Counted from the stretch's first letter, positions 9,123-18,124 are shown. The stretch: 64,000 bases of DNA from Persicobacter diffluens (GCF_036244895.1 NZ_BQKE01000001.1:1178001-1242000); one strand, 5' to 3'. Numbers and translations: made by a program. Notes: generated by a model not told the origin, from the letters alone.

Positions 9123-9152
9123 TTTGGCTTCCTTAAAATTGAGGTATATTTG
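9123..9152 (+). promoter_or_regulatory. Promoter of the susG-like gene
   Basis: A TTTG-like -33 element (TTTGG at 9123-9127) is followed after about 18 bases by TATATTTG (9145-9152), a perfect TAnnTTTG box. The leader would be about 60 bases. Confidence 0.55.
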
Positions 9153-9219
9153 TATTAATAATTCAAGAGATTGATAATTTTTGGAGCTTATTCTGTAAAT
9201 TACTTAAAACAGACCCCCT

Positions 9220-10836
9220 ATGTTGAAAAGAATCCGCAATATTTTTTCTGTCGCTTTGATGTCGTTATTGACAGTAGCCTGTGGTGGAAATCAAGTATCG
9301 GAACAGGCGGCGGCCACGCCTGAAAATTTACCCTCACATTGGCCAAAAGGTATAACCTACGAAATCTTTGTTCAGTCCTTCGCAGATTCTAATGGCGACG
9401 GCATCGGGGATTTTAATGGAATGACTTCTAAGTTGGATTATTTAGCTGACCTCGGTGTTGAGGCCATCTGGTTAATGCCGATTATGAAATCACCTTCTTA
9501 TCATAAGTATGATGTGGTGGATTATAAATCTGTTCACCCGGATTATGGTACAGAAGAGGAGTTCAAAAAATTCGTAGAGGAAGCGCACAAGCGAAATATT
9601 CGCGTGGTGGTTGACTTCATCATTAACCATACCTCTCATGAGCATTGGTGGTTTAAGGAGTCTGCGAAGGGGGATTTTATCACCGATGAGAATGGCGAAA
9701 AGGTGAAAAACCCTTACCGTGATTATTTTGACTGGATGACAGAGAAAGAGGCAAAGGCTTCCATTCACTGGGCAAAAGAGGCACAGGGTGATTCGGATAA
9801 TATCATTCAATGGTATCAAAATCCTTATAATAAAGAAGATAAAGAGCTGTTCTACGGCTACTTTGGCGATCATATGCCGGATATCAACTATGACAATGCG
9901 GAAGTAAAAGAGGCCGTATTTGAAATTGGTAAATGGTGGTTGGCTGAAATGGGGATTGACGGCTTCCGTTTAGATGCAGCCAAGCACATTTTTGACCATG
10001 AGGAAGAGAAAAACCACGCTTTCTGGGTGGAATTCTACAATGAAATGAAGACCGTAAAGCCAGATGTTTATTTGGTAGGTGAGGTATGGGCGGATTCTGA
10101 TATCGTAGCGCCTTATCTGCAGGGACTTCAGTCGTTGTTTAACTTTGATTTTGGTTATGCCATAACCGATGCCTGTAAAGATGCGGACGGAACAGGCCTG
10201 ATTGATAATTACAATGCGATTAGCGCCAAATATCAGGCAGTACAGCCAAATTATGTAGATGCTACTTTCATTACCAATCACGATCAGAATCGTGCGATGT
10301 CGGTATTGGAAAACGATATGGATAAAGCCAAAATGGCTGCTTCCATTCTGATGACCTTCCCGGGATCTCCTTACCTGTACTATGGGGAAGAGATCGGAAT
10401 GCGTGGATTGAAGCCAGATGAGTTGATTCGTGAGCCTTTCCTTTGGGCGAAAGATGCTAAAGAAAATACCACTTGGGAAAAAGCAGAATACACTACTTTT
10501 GAGACAGTAGCCACTGCGGAGGTGCAGGAGAAAGATCCGAAATCCATTTTGAATCACTATAAGAACCTGATGCATGCCCGCCGTGCAGAGGATGCACTGA
10601 CCATGGGGACAATGACTGCCTTGCGTGTAGAAGGAGCTTCAAAAGCAATTTTGGCTTTCGAACGTGATTATAAAGGAGAAAAGGTACTGGTATTCCACAA
10701 CCTGGGAGACCAGACAGAAAGCCTGAACTTCAAGGCCAGGGATTTCAGCAAAGTGGTATTGGATACGAAGAACAATAAGGTTAAAGACGATAGCATTGAA
10801 TTGGCAGCTTATTCGACTTTGATTTTAAAGAAATAA
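9220..10836 (+). CDS. susG: SusG-like GH13 alpha-amylase/alpha-glucosidase lipoprotein
   Basis: The 538-residue product has a lipoprotein signal with Cys21 in LTVAC. The barrel starts YEIFVQSFADSNGDG, whose DSNGDGIGD loop is the calcium-site motif of oligo-1,6-glucosidase and SusG-type enzymes. Catalytic regions are DFIINH (D132, N136, H137), nucleophile D252 in GFRLDA, acid/base E288 in VGEVW, and H354-D355 in TNHDQNR. The size is that of a compact three-domain enzyme without the extra CBM of Bacteroides SusG. It probably trims maltooligosaccharides at the outer membrane or in the periplasm. Ninety-four bases downstream lies the MFS transporter for the products. The symbol reflects similarity in context and fold, not proven equivalence. 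Confidence 0.85.
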   Translation: MLKRIRNIFSVALMSLLTVACGGNQVSEQAAATPENLPSHWPKGITYEIFVQSFADSNGDGIGDFNGMTSKLDYLADLGVEAIWLMPIMKSPSYHKYDVVDYKSVHPDYGTEEEFKKFVEEAHKRNIRVVVDFIINHTSHEHWWFKESAKGDFITDENGEKVKNPYRDYFDWMTEKEAKASIHWAKEAQGDSDNIIQWYQNPYNKEDKELFYGYFGDHMPDINYDNAEVKEAVFEIGKWWLAEMGIDGFRLDAAKHIFDHEEEKNHAFWVEFYNEMKTVKPDVYLVGEVWADSDIVAPYLQGLQSLFNFDFGYAITDACKDADGTGLIDNYNAISAKYQAVQPNYVDATFITNHDQNRAMSVLENDMDKAKMAASILMTFPGSPYLYYGEEIGMRGLKPDELIREPFLWAKDAKENTTWEKAEYTTFETVATAEVQEKDPKSILNHYKNLMHARRAEDALTMGTMTALRVEGASKAILAFERDYKGEKVLVFHNLGDQTESLNFKARDFSKVVLDTKNNKVKDDSIELAAYSTLILKK

Positions 10837-10837
10837 G

Positions 10838-10866
10838 AAATCGGGGGGAGGCCCCCGGTTTTTTTG
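10838..10866 (+). terminator. Rho-independent terminator after the susG-like gene
   Basis: AAATCGGGGG pairs with CCCCCGGTTT (one G-U pair) over a 4-base loop, and a T run follows. Confidence 0.75.
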
Positions 10867-10930
10867 TGTGCCGGGGAATGGCCCGGGCATAATTTAAAGA
10901 GAATCGATTTATATTTTTCAATTAAAACAC

Positions 10931-12253
10931 ATGAGACAACAACCAAAATTATCGTTTTGGCAAATGTGGAACGTCAGCTTCGGCTTCCTGGGCGTTCAGT
11001 TTGGTTTTGCGTTGCAGAATGGTAACGTGAGCCGTATTCTTCAGGCATTGGGTGCTGATGTGCATCATCTTGGTTTTTTCTGGCTGGCCGCTCCGATCGC
11101 AGGTATTATCATTCAACCGATTATTGGGGGTGCTTCTGATCGTAGCTGGATTCAGTATTTACCCGGACGCAGGGGTCGTCGTATTCCATTTATTTTGGCG
11201 GGAGCCATCGCCGCGACCATTGCCATGTTCCTGATGCCGAATTCGGAGTTCTTTACTACTTTGATGCCGGCGATGTTTTTTGGTGCGACCATGTTGTTGA
11301 TCATGGATGCTTCCTTTAATATTACCATGCAGCCCTTCCGTGCTTTGGTGGGGGATATGGTGCCTAAAAACCAACGTGACAAGGGCTATGCTATCCAGTC
11401 ATTCCTGATTAATACGGGTGCAGTTGTGGGTTCCTTGTTGCCCTTTATTTTGACGGCCGTTGGGGTGGCGAATGAACCTCTTCCAGGTGAAAAAGTGGCT
11501 CCCTCTGTGACCTGGTCTTTTTATATCGGAGGCTCTGCCCTTATCTTGTCGGTATTATGGACTTCTCTGAGAACAAAGGAGTATACACCGGAGGAATATT
11601 TCGAATATCACCCGATTGAGGAGAAACCAAAAGAGGCGAAAAAGGATTCTTTCATTGATCTACTGAAAAATATGCCAAAACCTATGATTCAGTTGGCTTT
11701 GGTACAGTTCTTTTCCTGGGTAGCTTTTTATATGATGTGGGTTTATTCTACGCCTGCAGTAGCAGAACATGTTTGGGGAGCTACGGATCCGCAATCTTTG
11801 GAATATAATGAAGCCGGTAACTGGGTTGGCGTATTGTTTGGTGCATATTCTTTGTTCGCTGCTTTATTCTCTATTGTGATGGCGCAGTTGGTGGAGAAAT
11901 TTGGAAGAAAAACAGTATATGCATTTGCCTTGGTCTTGGGGGGTATAGGATTGGCTTCCTTCCCATATGTGACAGATAAGTATATGTTGATCGTTTCAAT
12001 GGCTGGGGTAGGGATTGCTTGGGCGGCGATTTTGTCGATGCCATTCGCGATCCTGTCTGAGGTATTACCAGCCGATAAGATGGGGGTTTATATGGGTATT
12101 TTCAATTTCACCATTGCCGGCCCACAAATATTGGCAGGTTTAATGGGGGCAACCATCGCAAATGCCTTGGGTGCACCGATCTGGATTATCTTTGTAGCAG
12201 GTATTTGCTTATTATTAGGAGCGCTTTCAGTAGGATTAGTAAAACAAAAATAG
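10931..12253 (+). CDS. MFS sugar transporter, SLC45/maltose-sucrose symporter type
   Basis: The 440-residue protein has about twelve hydrophobic segments and an N-terminus typical of SLC45-like bacterial sugar transporters: FWQMWNVSFGFLGVQFGFAL, then NVSRIL and a cytoplasmic GGASDRSW loop followed by GRRGRRIPFI, the MFS loop 2-3 signature. A central hydrophilic loop (about residues 215-245) separates the two halves. It should import maltose or short maltooligosaccharides across the inner membrane, probably with protons. It sits between the periplasmic amylase and the cytoplasmic maltose phosphorylase set, which fits that role. The substrate is inferred from context. Confidence 0.87.
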   Translation: MRQQPKLSFWQMWNVSFGFLGVQFGFALQNGNVSRILQALGADVHHLGFFWLAAPIAGIIIQPIIGGASDRSWIQYLPGRRGRRIPFILAGAIAATIAMFLMPNSEFFTTLMPAMFFGATMLLIMDASFNITMQPFRALVGDMVPKNQRDKGYAIQSFLINTGAVVGSLLPFILTAVGVANEPLPGEKVAPSVTWSFYIGGSALILSVLWTSLRTKEYTPEEYFEYHPIEEKPKEAKKDSFIDLLKNMPKPMIQLALVQFFSWVAFYMMWVYSTPAVAEHVWGATDPQSLEYNEAGNWVGVLFGAYSLFAALFSIVMAQLVEKFGRKTVYAFALVLGGIGLASFPYVTDKYMLIVSMAGVGIAWAAILSMPFAILSEVLPADKMGVYMGIFNFTIAGPQILAGLMGATIANALGAPIWIIFVAGICLLLGALSVGLVKQK

Positions 12254-12308
12254 CGATTCAATAAAAATTTAATAACATAACTATCTTATCTTTAGTTAAA
12301 TAGTAATT

Positions 12309-12340
12309 AAGGGGTTAGCTTGTGGCTAATCCCTTATTTT
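12309..12340 (+). terminator. Rho-independent terminator after the MFS gene
   Basis: AAGGGGTTAGC pairs with GCTAATCCCTT (one G-U pair) around a 5-base loop and is followed by a T-rich tail. The rest of the gap to 12588 holds the site at 12366 and otherwise AT-rich sequence with no gene I can support. Confidence 0.8.
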
Positions 12341-12365
12341 TTTGTACTATTCTCATTGCGCCCAG

Positions 12366-12379
12366 TGCAAACGAGTGCA
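12366..12379. promoter_or_regulatory. Weak LacI-operator-like palindrome upstream of pgmB
   Basis: TGCAAACGAGTGCA has TGCA ends and a central CG in symmetric positions (10 of 14 match its reverse complement). It lies 210 bases before pgmB. It is weaker than the sites at 1483 and 9079. Confidence 0.25.
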
Positions 12380-12588
12380 GGAGAATTTTAGGTGAAATTA
12401 TCATATTACTATTGTTGTCCCTTATAATGGGATTAAATTTGATTTATAATCAAGGAAGGGATAGTCATTTTGTGGGATTAATAAAAGCCCTGAAATTATT
12501 AGAACTATTTTTACCGAGATCGATTTGTAATATAAGGTTACCATTAGAGCCTTATTGGAAATGAATTTACTTGTCAACTAATAATATT

Positions 12589-13236
12589 ATGGATATCAAA
12601 GGATGTATTTTTGATTTGGACGGAGTAGTAGTCGATACCGCCAAATATCATTATCTGGCTTGGAAAAAATTGGGTGCTGAATTGGGCTTTGATTTTACTG
12701 AGCAGGACAACGAACGCCTGAAAGGTGTAAGCCGCATGCGCTCTTTGGACATCCTGTTGGAAATCGGTGGTTTGACGATTTCTCAAGAAGAGAAGGAAGC
12801 AGCTGCTACTAAGAAAAATGAGTGGTATTTGGAGTTTATTCATCAAATGCAACCGGATGAAATCCTGCCTGGAGTTTTGGATTTCTTCAATCAACTAAAG
12901 GAAAATAACATCAAAATTGCCTTGGGTTCTGCATCCAAAAACGCGGTTTTGATCTTAGATATTTTAAAAATCAAAGATTACTTCGATGTAATCGTAGATG
13001 GTAACTCGGTATCCAAAGCCAAGCCGGATCCTGAAGTGTTTACTCAGGGAGCGGAAAAAATGGGCTTGACGGCAGCAGAATGTGTGGTATTTGAAGATGC
13101 GGAAGCAGGGGTGGAAGCAGCGAAAAATGGTGGCATGCGTTGTGTTGGAATTGGGGAGCAGGAAGTGCTTTCTCAAGCAGACGTAGTCGTATCCGGTTTT
13201 ACCGAATTTAATATTGAAAATCTAAAAGCTTTATAA
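12589..13236 (+). CDS. pgmB: Beta-phosphoglucomutase (HAD superfamily)
   Basis: The product converts beta-glucose 1-phosphate, released by maltose phosphorylase, to glucose 6-phosphate. From the ATG at 12589 it has 215 residues, the usual length for the family. The HAD motif FDLDGVVVDT gives nucleophile D9 and acid/base D11; the cap-domain start AKYHYLAWKKL, the GSASKN motif and VFEDAEAG (metal-binding acids) follow. An in-frame TTG at 12571 would add six residues (MSTNNI) but gives an N-terminus not usual for the family. It lies 120 bases before the GH65 gene, the classic pairing for maltose phosphorolysis. Confidence 0.92.
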   Translation: MDIKGCIFDLDGVVVDTAKYHYLAWKKLGAELGFDFTEQDNERLKGVSRMRSLDILLEIGGLTISQEEKEAAATKKNEWYLEFIHQMQPDEILPGVLDFFNQLKENNIKIALGSASKNAVLILDILKIKDYFDVIVDGNSVSKAKPDPEVFTQGAEKMGLTAAECVVFEDAEAGVEAAKNGGMRCVGIGEQEVLSQADVVVSGFTEFNIENLKAL

Positions 13237-13285
13237 AAAACAACCACTGCCTTTGGTAGTGTAGGAAAGTATAATGTGTGGGATT

Positions 13286-13337
13286 GTTGTCCTCACCCGG
13301 TTGGGGGATTGGGTGCAGGACAACCCTTTTTCTTTCT
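13286..13337 (+). promoter_or_regulatory. Strong stem-loop between pgmB and the GH65 gene
   Basis: GTTGTCCTCACCC (13286-13298) pairs with GGGTG-C-AGGACAAC (13311-13324), a 13-bp stem with one bulged C and a 12-base loop. CCTTTTTCTTTCTT follows directly, as in an intrinsic terminator, only 18 bases before the GH65 ATG. It could be an attenuator or an RNA-processing/stability hairpin that sets the pgmB to phosphorylase ratio. Confidence 0.6.
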
Positions 13338-13355
13338 TGGAATTACAATAGCGTT

Positions 13356-15662
13356 ATGAAGGAATATATCAAGCATCACGAGTGGAATATTGTTGAGGAG
13401 GGGTTTGACCCTGCTGACAATCGCGTTTCAGAATCTCTATTCTCATTGGGTAACGGCCGTATGGGTGGTCGTGGTAACTTCGAAGAGAAGTATTCTGGCG
13501 ATAGCCTTTTAGGAAATTATGTGGCAGGTGTTTACTATCCGGACAAAACCCGTGTAGGTTGGTGGAAAAACGGTTACCCTGAGTATTTTGCTAAAGTTTT
13601 GAATGCGGCAAACTGGTTAGGGATCCATGTAGAAGTTGACGGCGAGGAGCTGGATTTAGCTACTGCTAAAGTAGAAAACTTCAAGCGTGACCTGAATATG
13701 AAAGAAGGTTACCTACAGCGTACCTTCGAAGCGACTTTGCCATCAGGCAAAAAAGTAGCAGTAGTATCTACTCGTTTGTTGTCCATTGTTGATGATGAGG
13801 GTGGAGCAATCCGTTACGAAGTAAAAGCGGTTAATTTCTCCGGAAATATCAAGTTTTCTCCATTCGTTGATGGTGACATCGAGAATGAAGATTCGAACTA
13901 CGATGAAAAATTCTGGGTAGAGGTCGCTAAAGAAAACGAAGCGGGTCAGGCAATCTTGGTGAGTGAGACTTTGAAGACTCAATTCCAGGTGGCTACCGGT
14001 ATGAAATGGAACTTGACTTTGAACGGTGCCGTTCAGTCTACTGCCATTGAAACCGAAAATAAAGAGAAATTTGTAGGTAACAGCACTACTGTAGCAGTAA
14101 GCGAAGGTGATGTTGCGACTATTTTCAAATATATCTGTAACATTTCTTCCGAGAATCATGACAAGGGAGATTTGATTGCAGTAGCTAAGGATTATTTAGC
14201 GCGTGTGGAAGCCAAAGGCTTTGATACGATGATGGAAGAGCAGGCTGCTGCCTGGGCGAAAAAATGGGAATTCTCTGATATCCTGATTGAGGGCGATGTG
14301 AAAGCGCAGCAGGGTATCCGCTTCAATATCTTCAACATGAACCAGACTTACACTGGTGAGGATGCACGTTTGAACATTGGTCCTAAAGGATTCACTGGTG
14401 AGAAATACGGCGGGGTGACTTACTGGGATACGGAAGCTTACTGTGTGCCATTCTACTTGATGACTGCAGAGCCTGAGGTAGTAAGAAATCTGTTGATCTA
14501 CCGTTACAACCACTTGGAGCGTGCCATCGAGAACGCACAGAAGTTGGGCTTCACTGACGGAGCAGCACTTTACCCAATGGTAACCATGAACGGTGAAGAG
14601 TGCCACAATGAGTGGGAGATTACTTTCGAGGAAATCCACCGTAATGGTGCTATTGCATTCGCAATTTACAACTATATCCGCCACACAGGGGATGACAAAT
14701 ACCTTGCAGATTACGGTTTCGAGGTATTGTTGGGAATTACCCGTTTCTGGAAACAGCGTGTGAACTGGTCGGTAGGTTACAACAAATACGTAATGTTGGG
14801 GGTAACCGGTCCGAATGAGTTTGATAACAACGTGGACAATAACTGGTACACTTCTTACATCGCAATGTGGTGTATGGAATACACGACCAAAGCAGTCGAA
14901 ATTCTAAAAGAGAAGTACAGCGAGCGCTATGCGGAATTGGTAGCGAAAACCAATTTCAACGAAGCAGAGGAAGTGGCGAAATGGGCTGAGATCCGTGACA
15001 ATATGTACCTTGGATATGACGAAGAGCGTAATATCTTCATCCAGGCGGACGGTTTCTTCAACAAAGAGCAAATCTTGGTGAAGGATATGGATCAGTCTCA
15101 GTTGCCAATCGTACACCACTGGTCTTGGGATCGCATTCTACGTTCTAACTTCATCAAGCAAGCGGACGTATTGCAGGGAATTTACTTGTTCGAAGAGCGT
15201 TTCTCTGTAGAGGAAATTAAAGCGAACTACGATTTCTACGAGCCACGTACGGTTCATGAGTCTTCTCTTTCTCCATGTATCCACTCTATCCTGGCAGGTA
15301 AAATTGGTGATCAGGCACGTGCTTACGAATTCTACTTAAGAACTTCTCGTTTGGATTTGGATGACTACAATGCCGATACACGAGACGGTCTTCATATTAC
15401 TTCCATGGCAGGTACCTGGATGGCAGTGGTAGAAGGTTTTGCAGGTAAGCGTGTATTCGATGACGGCGTATTGCGTTTAGCACCATTTATCCCAGCTGAG
15501 TGGGGTGCTTATACTTTCAACATCACCCATCAAGGAGCGATGTTGGCGGTGAGAGTTTCCGAAGGAAAAGTGGAAATTACCAACACTTCTGATGTAGCGA
15601 TCAACGTATTCGTACATGACAAAGAGGTGGCAGTTCCGGCAAATGGAAATGTAGCGATCTGA
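13356..15662 (+). CDS. malP: Maltose phosphorylase, glycoside hydrolase family 65
   Basis: The 768-residue cytoplasmic enzyme splits maltose with phosphate into beta-glucose 1-phosphate and glucose. The ATG at 13356 gives the normal start MKEYIKHHEWNIVEEGFDP; an in-frame GTG at 13278 would put coding sequence through the strong stem-loop and is less likely. The family (alpha/alpha)6 catalytic acid is E488 in GVTGPNEFDNN, in the position of Glu487 of the Lactobacillus brevis enzyme. The phosphate-binding part appears as TVHESSLSPCIHS, preceded by KQADVLQGIY. Together with pgmB and the ROK kinase it feeds glucose 6-phosphate to glycolysis. Kojibiose or trehalose phosphorylases share the fold, but the starch context favours maltose. 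Confidence 0.92.
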   Translation: MKEYIKHHEWNIVEEGFDPADNRVSESLFSLGNGRMGGRGNFEEKYSGDSLLGNYVAGVYYPDKTRVGWWKNGYPEYFAKVLNAANWLGIHVEVDGEELDLATAKVENFKRDLNMKEGYLQRTFEATLPSGKKVAVVSTRLLSIVDDEGGAIRYEVKAVNFSGNIKFSPFVDGDIENEDSNYDEKFWVEVAKENEAGQAILVSETLKTQFQVATGMKWNLTLNGAVQSTAIETENKEKFVGNSTTVAVSEGDVATIFKYICNISSENHDKGDLIAVAKDYLARVEAKGFDTMMEEQAAAWAKKWEFSDILIEGDVKAQQGIRFNIFNMNQTYTGEDARLNIGPKGFTGEKYGGVTYWDTEAYCVPFYLMTAEPEVVRNLLIYRYNHLERAIENAQKLGFTDGAALYPMVTMNGEECHNEWEITFEEIHRNGAIAFAIYNYIRHTGDDKYLADYGFEVLLGITRFWKQRVNWSVGYNKYVMLGVTGPNEFDNNVDNNWYTSYIAMWCMEYTTKAVEILKEKYSERYAELVAKTNFNEAEEVAKWAEIRDNMYLGYDEERNIFIQADGFFNKEQILVKDMDQSQLPIVHHWSWDRILRSNFIKQADVLQGIYLFEERFSVEEIKANYDFYEPRTVHESSLSPCIHSILAGKIGDQARAYEFYLRTSRLDLDDYNADTRDGLHITSMAGTWMAVVEGFAGKRVFDDGVLRLAPFIPAEWGAYTFNITHQGAMLAVRVSEGKVEITNTSDVAINVFVHDKEVAVPANGNVAI

Positions 15663-15691
15663 TAACGATATTCAATAATTGTAATATTCGA

Positions 15692-15722
15692 AGAGGGGAG
15701 GTTTAACTTTCCCTCTTTTTTT
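15692..15722 (+). terminator. Rho-independent terminator after the maltose phosphorylase gene
   Basis: AAGAGGG pairs with CCCTCTT, followed by a T run. Confidence 0.7.
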
Positions 15723-15847
15723 ATGCAATTGTATTTTCCTGAGGCCTTGGTATAGCAAAATAATCGCATATTTTTCATAATTTAGCCGATATATGATTCT
15801 ATTTGGGAAGGCATATGCAGTAGTAATGGAGATTTAATTTTTAGATC

Positions 15848-16927
15848 ATGAAAGCGCAAACGACAATTAAAGATATTGCCAAGGCTTTGAATATTTCCCC
15901 CTCTACGGTTTCTCGTGCTTTGAAGGATCATCCTGATATTAGCCAAAAAACAAAAGATGCGGTGAATCAGGTGGCAGAGGAGTTGGATTATCACCCGAAT
16001 ACCATTGCTCAGAGCTTGAGAAAAAGCCGTTCGAATACCATTGGGGTGGTTGTGCCGGAGTTGGTACATCATTTCTTTGCCAGTGTGATTTCGGGTATTG
16101 AGGATGTTGCCTATAAGGCGGGCTATCGAGTGGTGATTTGTCAAACGAATGAGGATGTGGAGCGGGAGAAGCAAAATGTGAGCGCACTGATTTCTTCCAG
16201 GGTGGATGGGATTTTATGTTCCATGACCAAGGAGACCCGGGATTTTAAGCATTTTAAGTCAGTACAGAAGCGTAATATTCCATTGATCTTTTTTGATCGA
16301 ATTGCCAATGAAGTGAAAGCGGATTCTGTCGTAGTTCAGGATTATGAAGGAGCTTTTCAGGCGGTGGAGCATTTGATCAGTCAGGGTTGTAGAAGGATTG
16401 CCCACTTCAAGGGACCGGATTCGCTTTTGATCACCAAACAGCGAATCAACGGTTTTCACGATGCCATGCGTGAGCACAAGTTGCCGGTGGAGCAGGATTT
16501 GATTATTGAAGCCGATAACCGGGATTTGGCCAGAGCGACCATAAGACAAATGGTGGAGAGTGGAGCGCCACTTCCGGATGGTATTTTCTGTGTGAATGAT
16601 AATGTAGCGGTGGGAGCCCTTTTGCAGTTGCGGGAAATGGGGGTAAAAGTACCGGAGCAGGTGAAAATTATTGGTTTTGAGGATGATGTCACCTTTACCC
16701 AATTAACGGATCCTCAGATCAGCTCCGTGGTGCAGCCATCCTTTGAAATGGGGCAGTTAGCCACCCATATGTTCTTGGATGAGCTGGCCAGAAAGGAAAG
16801 TCATCCGGATAAAATTTTGGAGATTAAAACGCCTCGAATTGAAGTGCTAAAAACCAAAGTGGTAGTCAGAGGATCTTCTTGTGAGAAAGTTTGGGAAGAG
16901 GAAAAGAATAGAAGGGTACAGGAATGA
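15848..16927 (+). CDS. LacI-family transcriptional regulator of the alpha-glucan locus
   Basis: The 359-residue protein has an N-terminal LacI helix-turn-helix (TTIKDIAKALNISPSTVSRA, about residues 5-24), the hinge region YHPNTIAQSLRKSRSNTIG, and a periplasmic-binding-protein-like effector domain to about residue 340. It should bind palindromes with a central CG, and such sites lie upstream of three genes of this locus. A sugar or sugar phosphate is the likely effector. The location between maltose phosphorylase and glucokinase matches MalR-type regulators of flavobacterial maltose loci. Two sites lie upstream of predicted promoters, so it may activate at some of them. Its own transcript ends at a terminator at 16951. 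Confidence 0.9.
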   Translation: MKAQTTIKDIAKALNISPSTVSRALKDHPDISQKTKDAVNQVAEELDYHPNTIAQSLRKSRSNTIGVVVPELVHHFFASVISGIEDVAYKAGYRVVICQTNEDVEREKQNVSALISSRVDGILCSMTKETRDFKHFKSVQKRNIPLIFFDRIANEVKADSVVVQDYEGAFQAVEHLISQGCRRIAHFKGPDSLLITKQRINGFHDAMREHKLPVEQDLIIEADNRDLARATIRQMVESGAPLPDGIFCVNDNVAVGALLQLREMGVKVPEQVKIIGFEDDVTFTQLTDPQISSVVQPSFEMGQLATHMFLDELARKESHPDKILEIKTPRIEVLKTKVVVRGSSCEKVWEEEKNRRVQE

Positions 16928-16950
16928 TCTGTAGGGAAAATATAAAAATG

Positions 16951-16977
16951 AAAAGCTCCGTATGTGGAGCTTTTTTT
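16951..16977 (+). terminator. Rho-independent terminator after the LacI-type gene
   Basis: AAAAGCTCC pairs perfectly with GGAGCTTTT around a 6-base loop, then a T run. Confidence 0.85.
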
Positions 16978-17167
16978 ATTTCATGAAAAATTGCCTTCAA
17001 ATAATTTAGGACTTTTCGACTAAACCTTTAAATTATACTCTTCTTTTTACATCCGGGAGACACATTAACTGGTAATCCTATGTTTATCTTGATAATCAGT
17101 GCGCCTTTCGTGTAACGATGATTGCGTATAATGAGTTTCCATTTTATAAATAACCAAATTAAACACT

Positions 17168-18082
17168 ATGAGTGAGACCTACTTGGGTATCGACATAGGC
17201 GGAACCAATACAAAGTTCGGGATTGTGAGCCGTCAGGGCGAGTTGCTGGAGAAAGTAAAGTATCCTACCGCTGAATTAAGCGCAGAGCCAGATGGATATA
17301 TAGAGGCCTTTCTGGGAAAATTAACTGCTTTCTTAGAAACGCATCCGGAAATCAAAAAAGTGGGACTTGGCGTCCCGGGGACATTAGGGCCGCGTCGACG
17401 TAAGACCATGGAATTTCCCAATATTCCGGGATTGAGTAATTATGATCTGATGGATCGTCTCGAGTCTGATTTTCCTACCCATGTTTTCCGCCTGGAGAAT
17501 GATGCAAATGCGGCGGCCTTAGGCGAGTTTTTCTTCGCCAAAGAAGTTATTCCGGACGATTATATATTTTTGACCCTGGGTACTGGTGTAGGCGGTGCTG
17601 TGATTTATGAAAAAGACATTTTTGGGGGTGAAGGCGGAAATGCCATGGAAGTCGGGCATATTCCGGTAGGCAATGGAAAGTCTTTAGAGGAAACCATCGG
17701 TAAGAAAGGGATAGTGGCCATGTGCCGGAAATACCTGGAGGAAGGAAAGTTGGATTCTAAATTAAAAAACAATGAGTCCCTGAATTCTAAAAAAATTCAA
17801 AAAGCCTGTCTGGAAGGTGATCCCGTAGCAGTAAAAGTTTTTACAAAAGTAGGAAAATACCTGGGGCAGGGGATCGTTTCCAATCTCCGCATTCTGGACA
17901 TAGCTACCGTAATTTTAGGCGGAGGAGTGGCAGAAACCTATGACGTGCTTTATCCCGCCATGATGGAGGAGTTAGAAAAATGGCTGACGCCTTATTATCT
18001 GGAGAAATTGAACATCAAAACCGCCTCTTTAGCCAATGAGGCCGGTATCCTTGGGGCGGCCTCTCTGGTGATCGCTTCCTGA
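17168..18082 (+). CDS. ROK-family glucokinase lacking the zinc motif
   Basis: The 304-residue protein starts with the ROK phosphate loop LGIDIGGTNTKFGI, has the sugar-binding and catalytic ENDANAAALGE motif (catalytic Asp near 115) and the second nucleotide loop TLGTGVGGAV. It should phosphorylate the glucose released by amylases and maltose phosphorylase. After the conserved GHIPV the usual CGCGxxGC zinc-binding loop is missing: the text runs GNGKSLEETIGKKG. The same loss is known from polyphosphate-type glucokinases, so polyphosphate as phosphate donor is possible. Glucose as substrate rests on context. The gene stands alone between two terminators. Confidence 0.85.
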   Translation: MSETYLGIDIGGTNTKFGIVSRQGELLEKVKYPTAELSAEPDGYIEAFLGKLTAFLETHPEIKKVGLGVPGTLGPRRRKTMEFPNIPGLSNYDLMDRLESDFPTHVFRLENDANAAALGEFFFAKEVIPDDYIFLTLGTGVGGAVIYEKDIFGGEGGNAMEVGHIPVGNGKSLEETIGKKGIVAMCRKYLEEGKLDSKLKNNESLNSKKIQKACLEGDPVAVKVFTKVGKYLGQGIVSNLRILDIATVILGGGVAETYDVLYPAMMEELEKWLTPYYLEKLNIKTASLANEAGILGAASLVIAS

Positions 18083-18084
18083 AA

Positions 18085-18124
18085 AAAAACAGCTGGTGAG
18101 CATGCTCTTCAGCTGTTTTTTTTT
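18085..18124. terminator. Bidirectional terminator between glucokinase and lipoprotein genes
   Basis: AAAAACAGCTG pairs with CAGCTGTTTTT, with an inner GAGC/GCTC stem. A and T runs on both sides let it serve the convergent genes. Confidence 0.8.

Noticed and set aside
9970..10575. 201-codon antisense frame inside the susG-like gene
   Set aside because: Shadow of a well-supported GH13 gene; no motifs and no own start context.
12322..12564. 80-codon frame between the MFS gene and pgmB
   Set aside because: It starts inside the MFS terminator hairpin, is low-complexity and hydrophobic, and shows no family features. The gap is more likely regulatory.
17100..17140. LacI-type operator upstream of the ROK kinase
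   Set aside because: GTAACGATGATTGC is only a loose match with wrong spacing around the centre.
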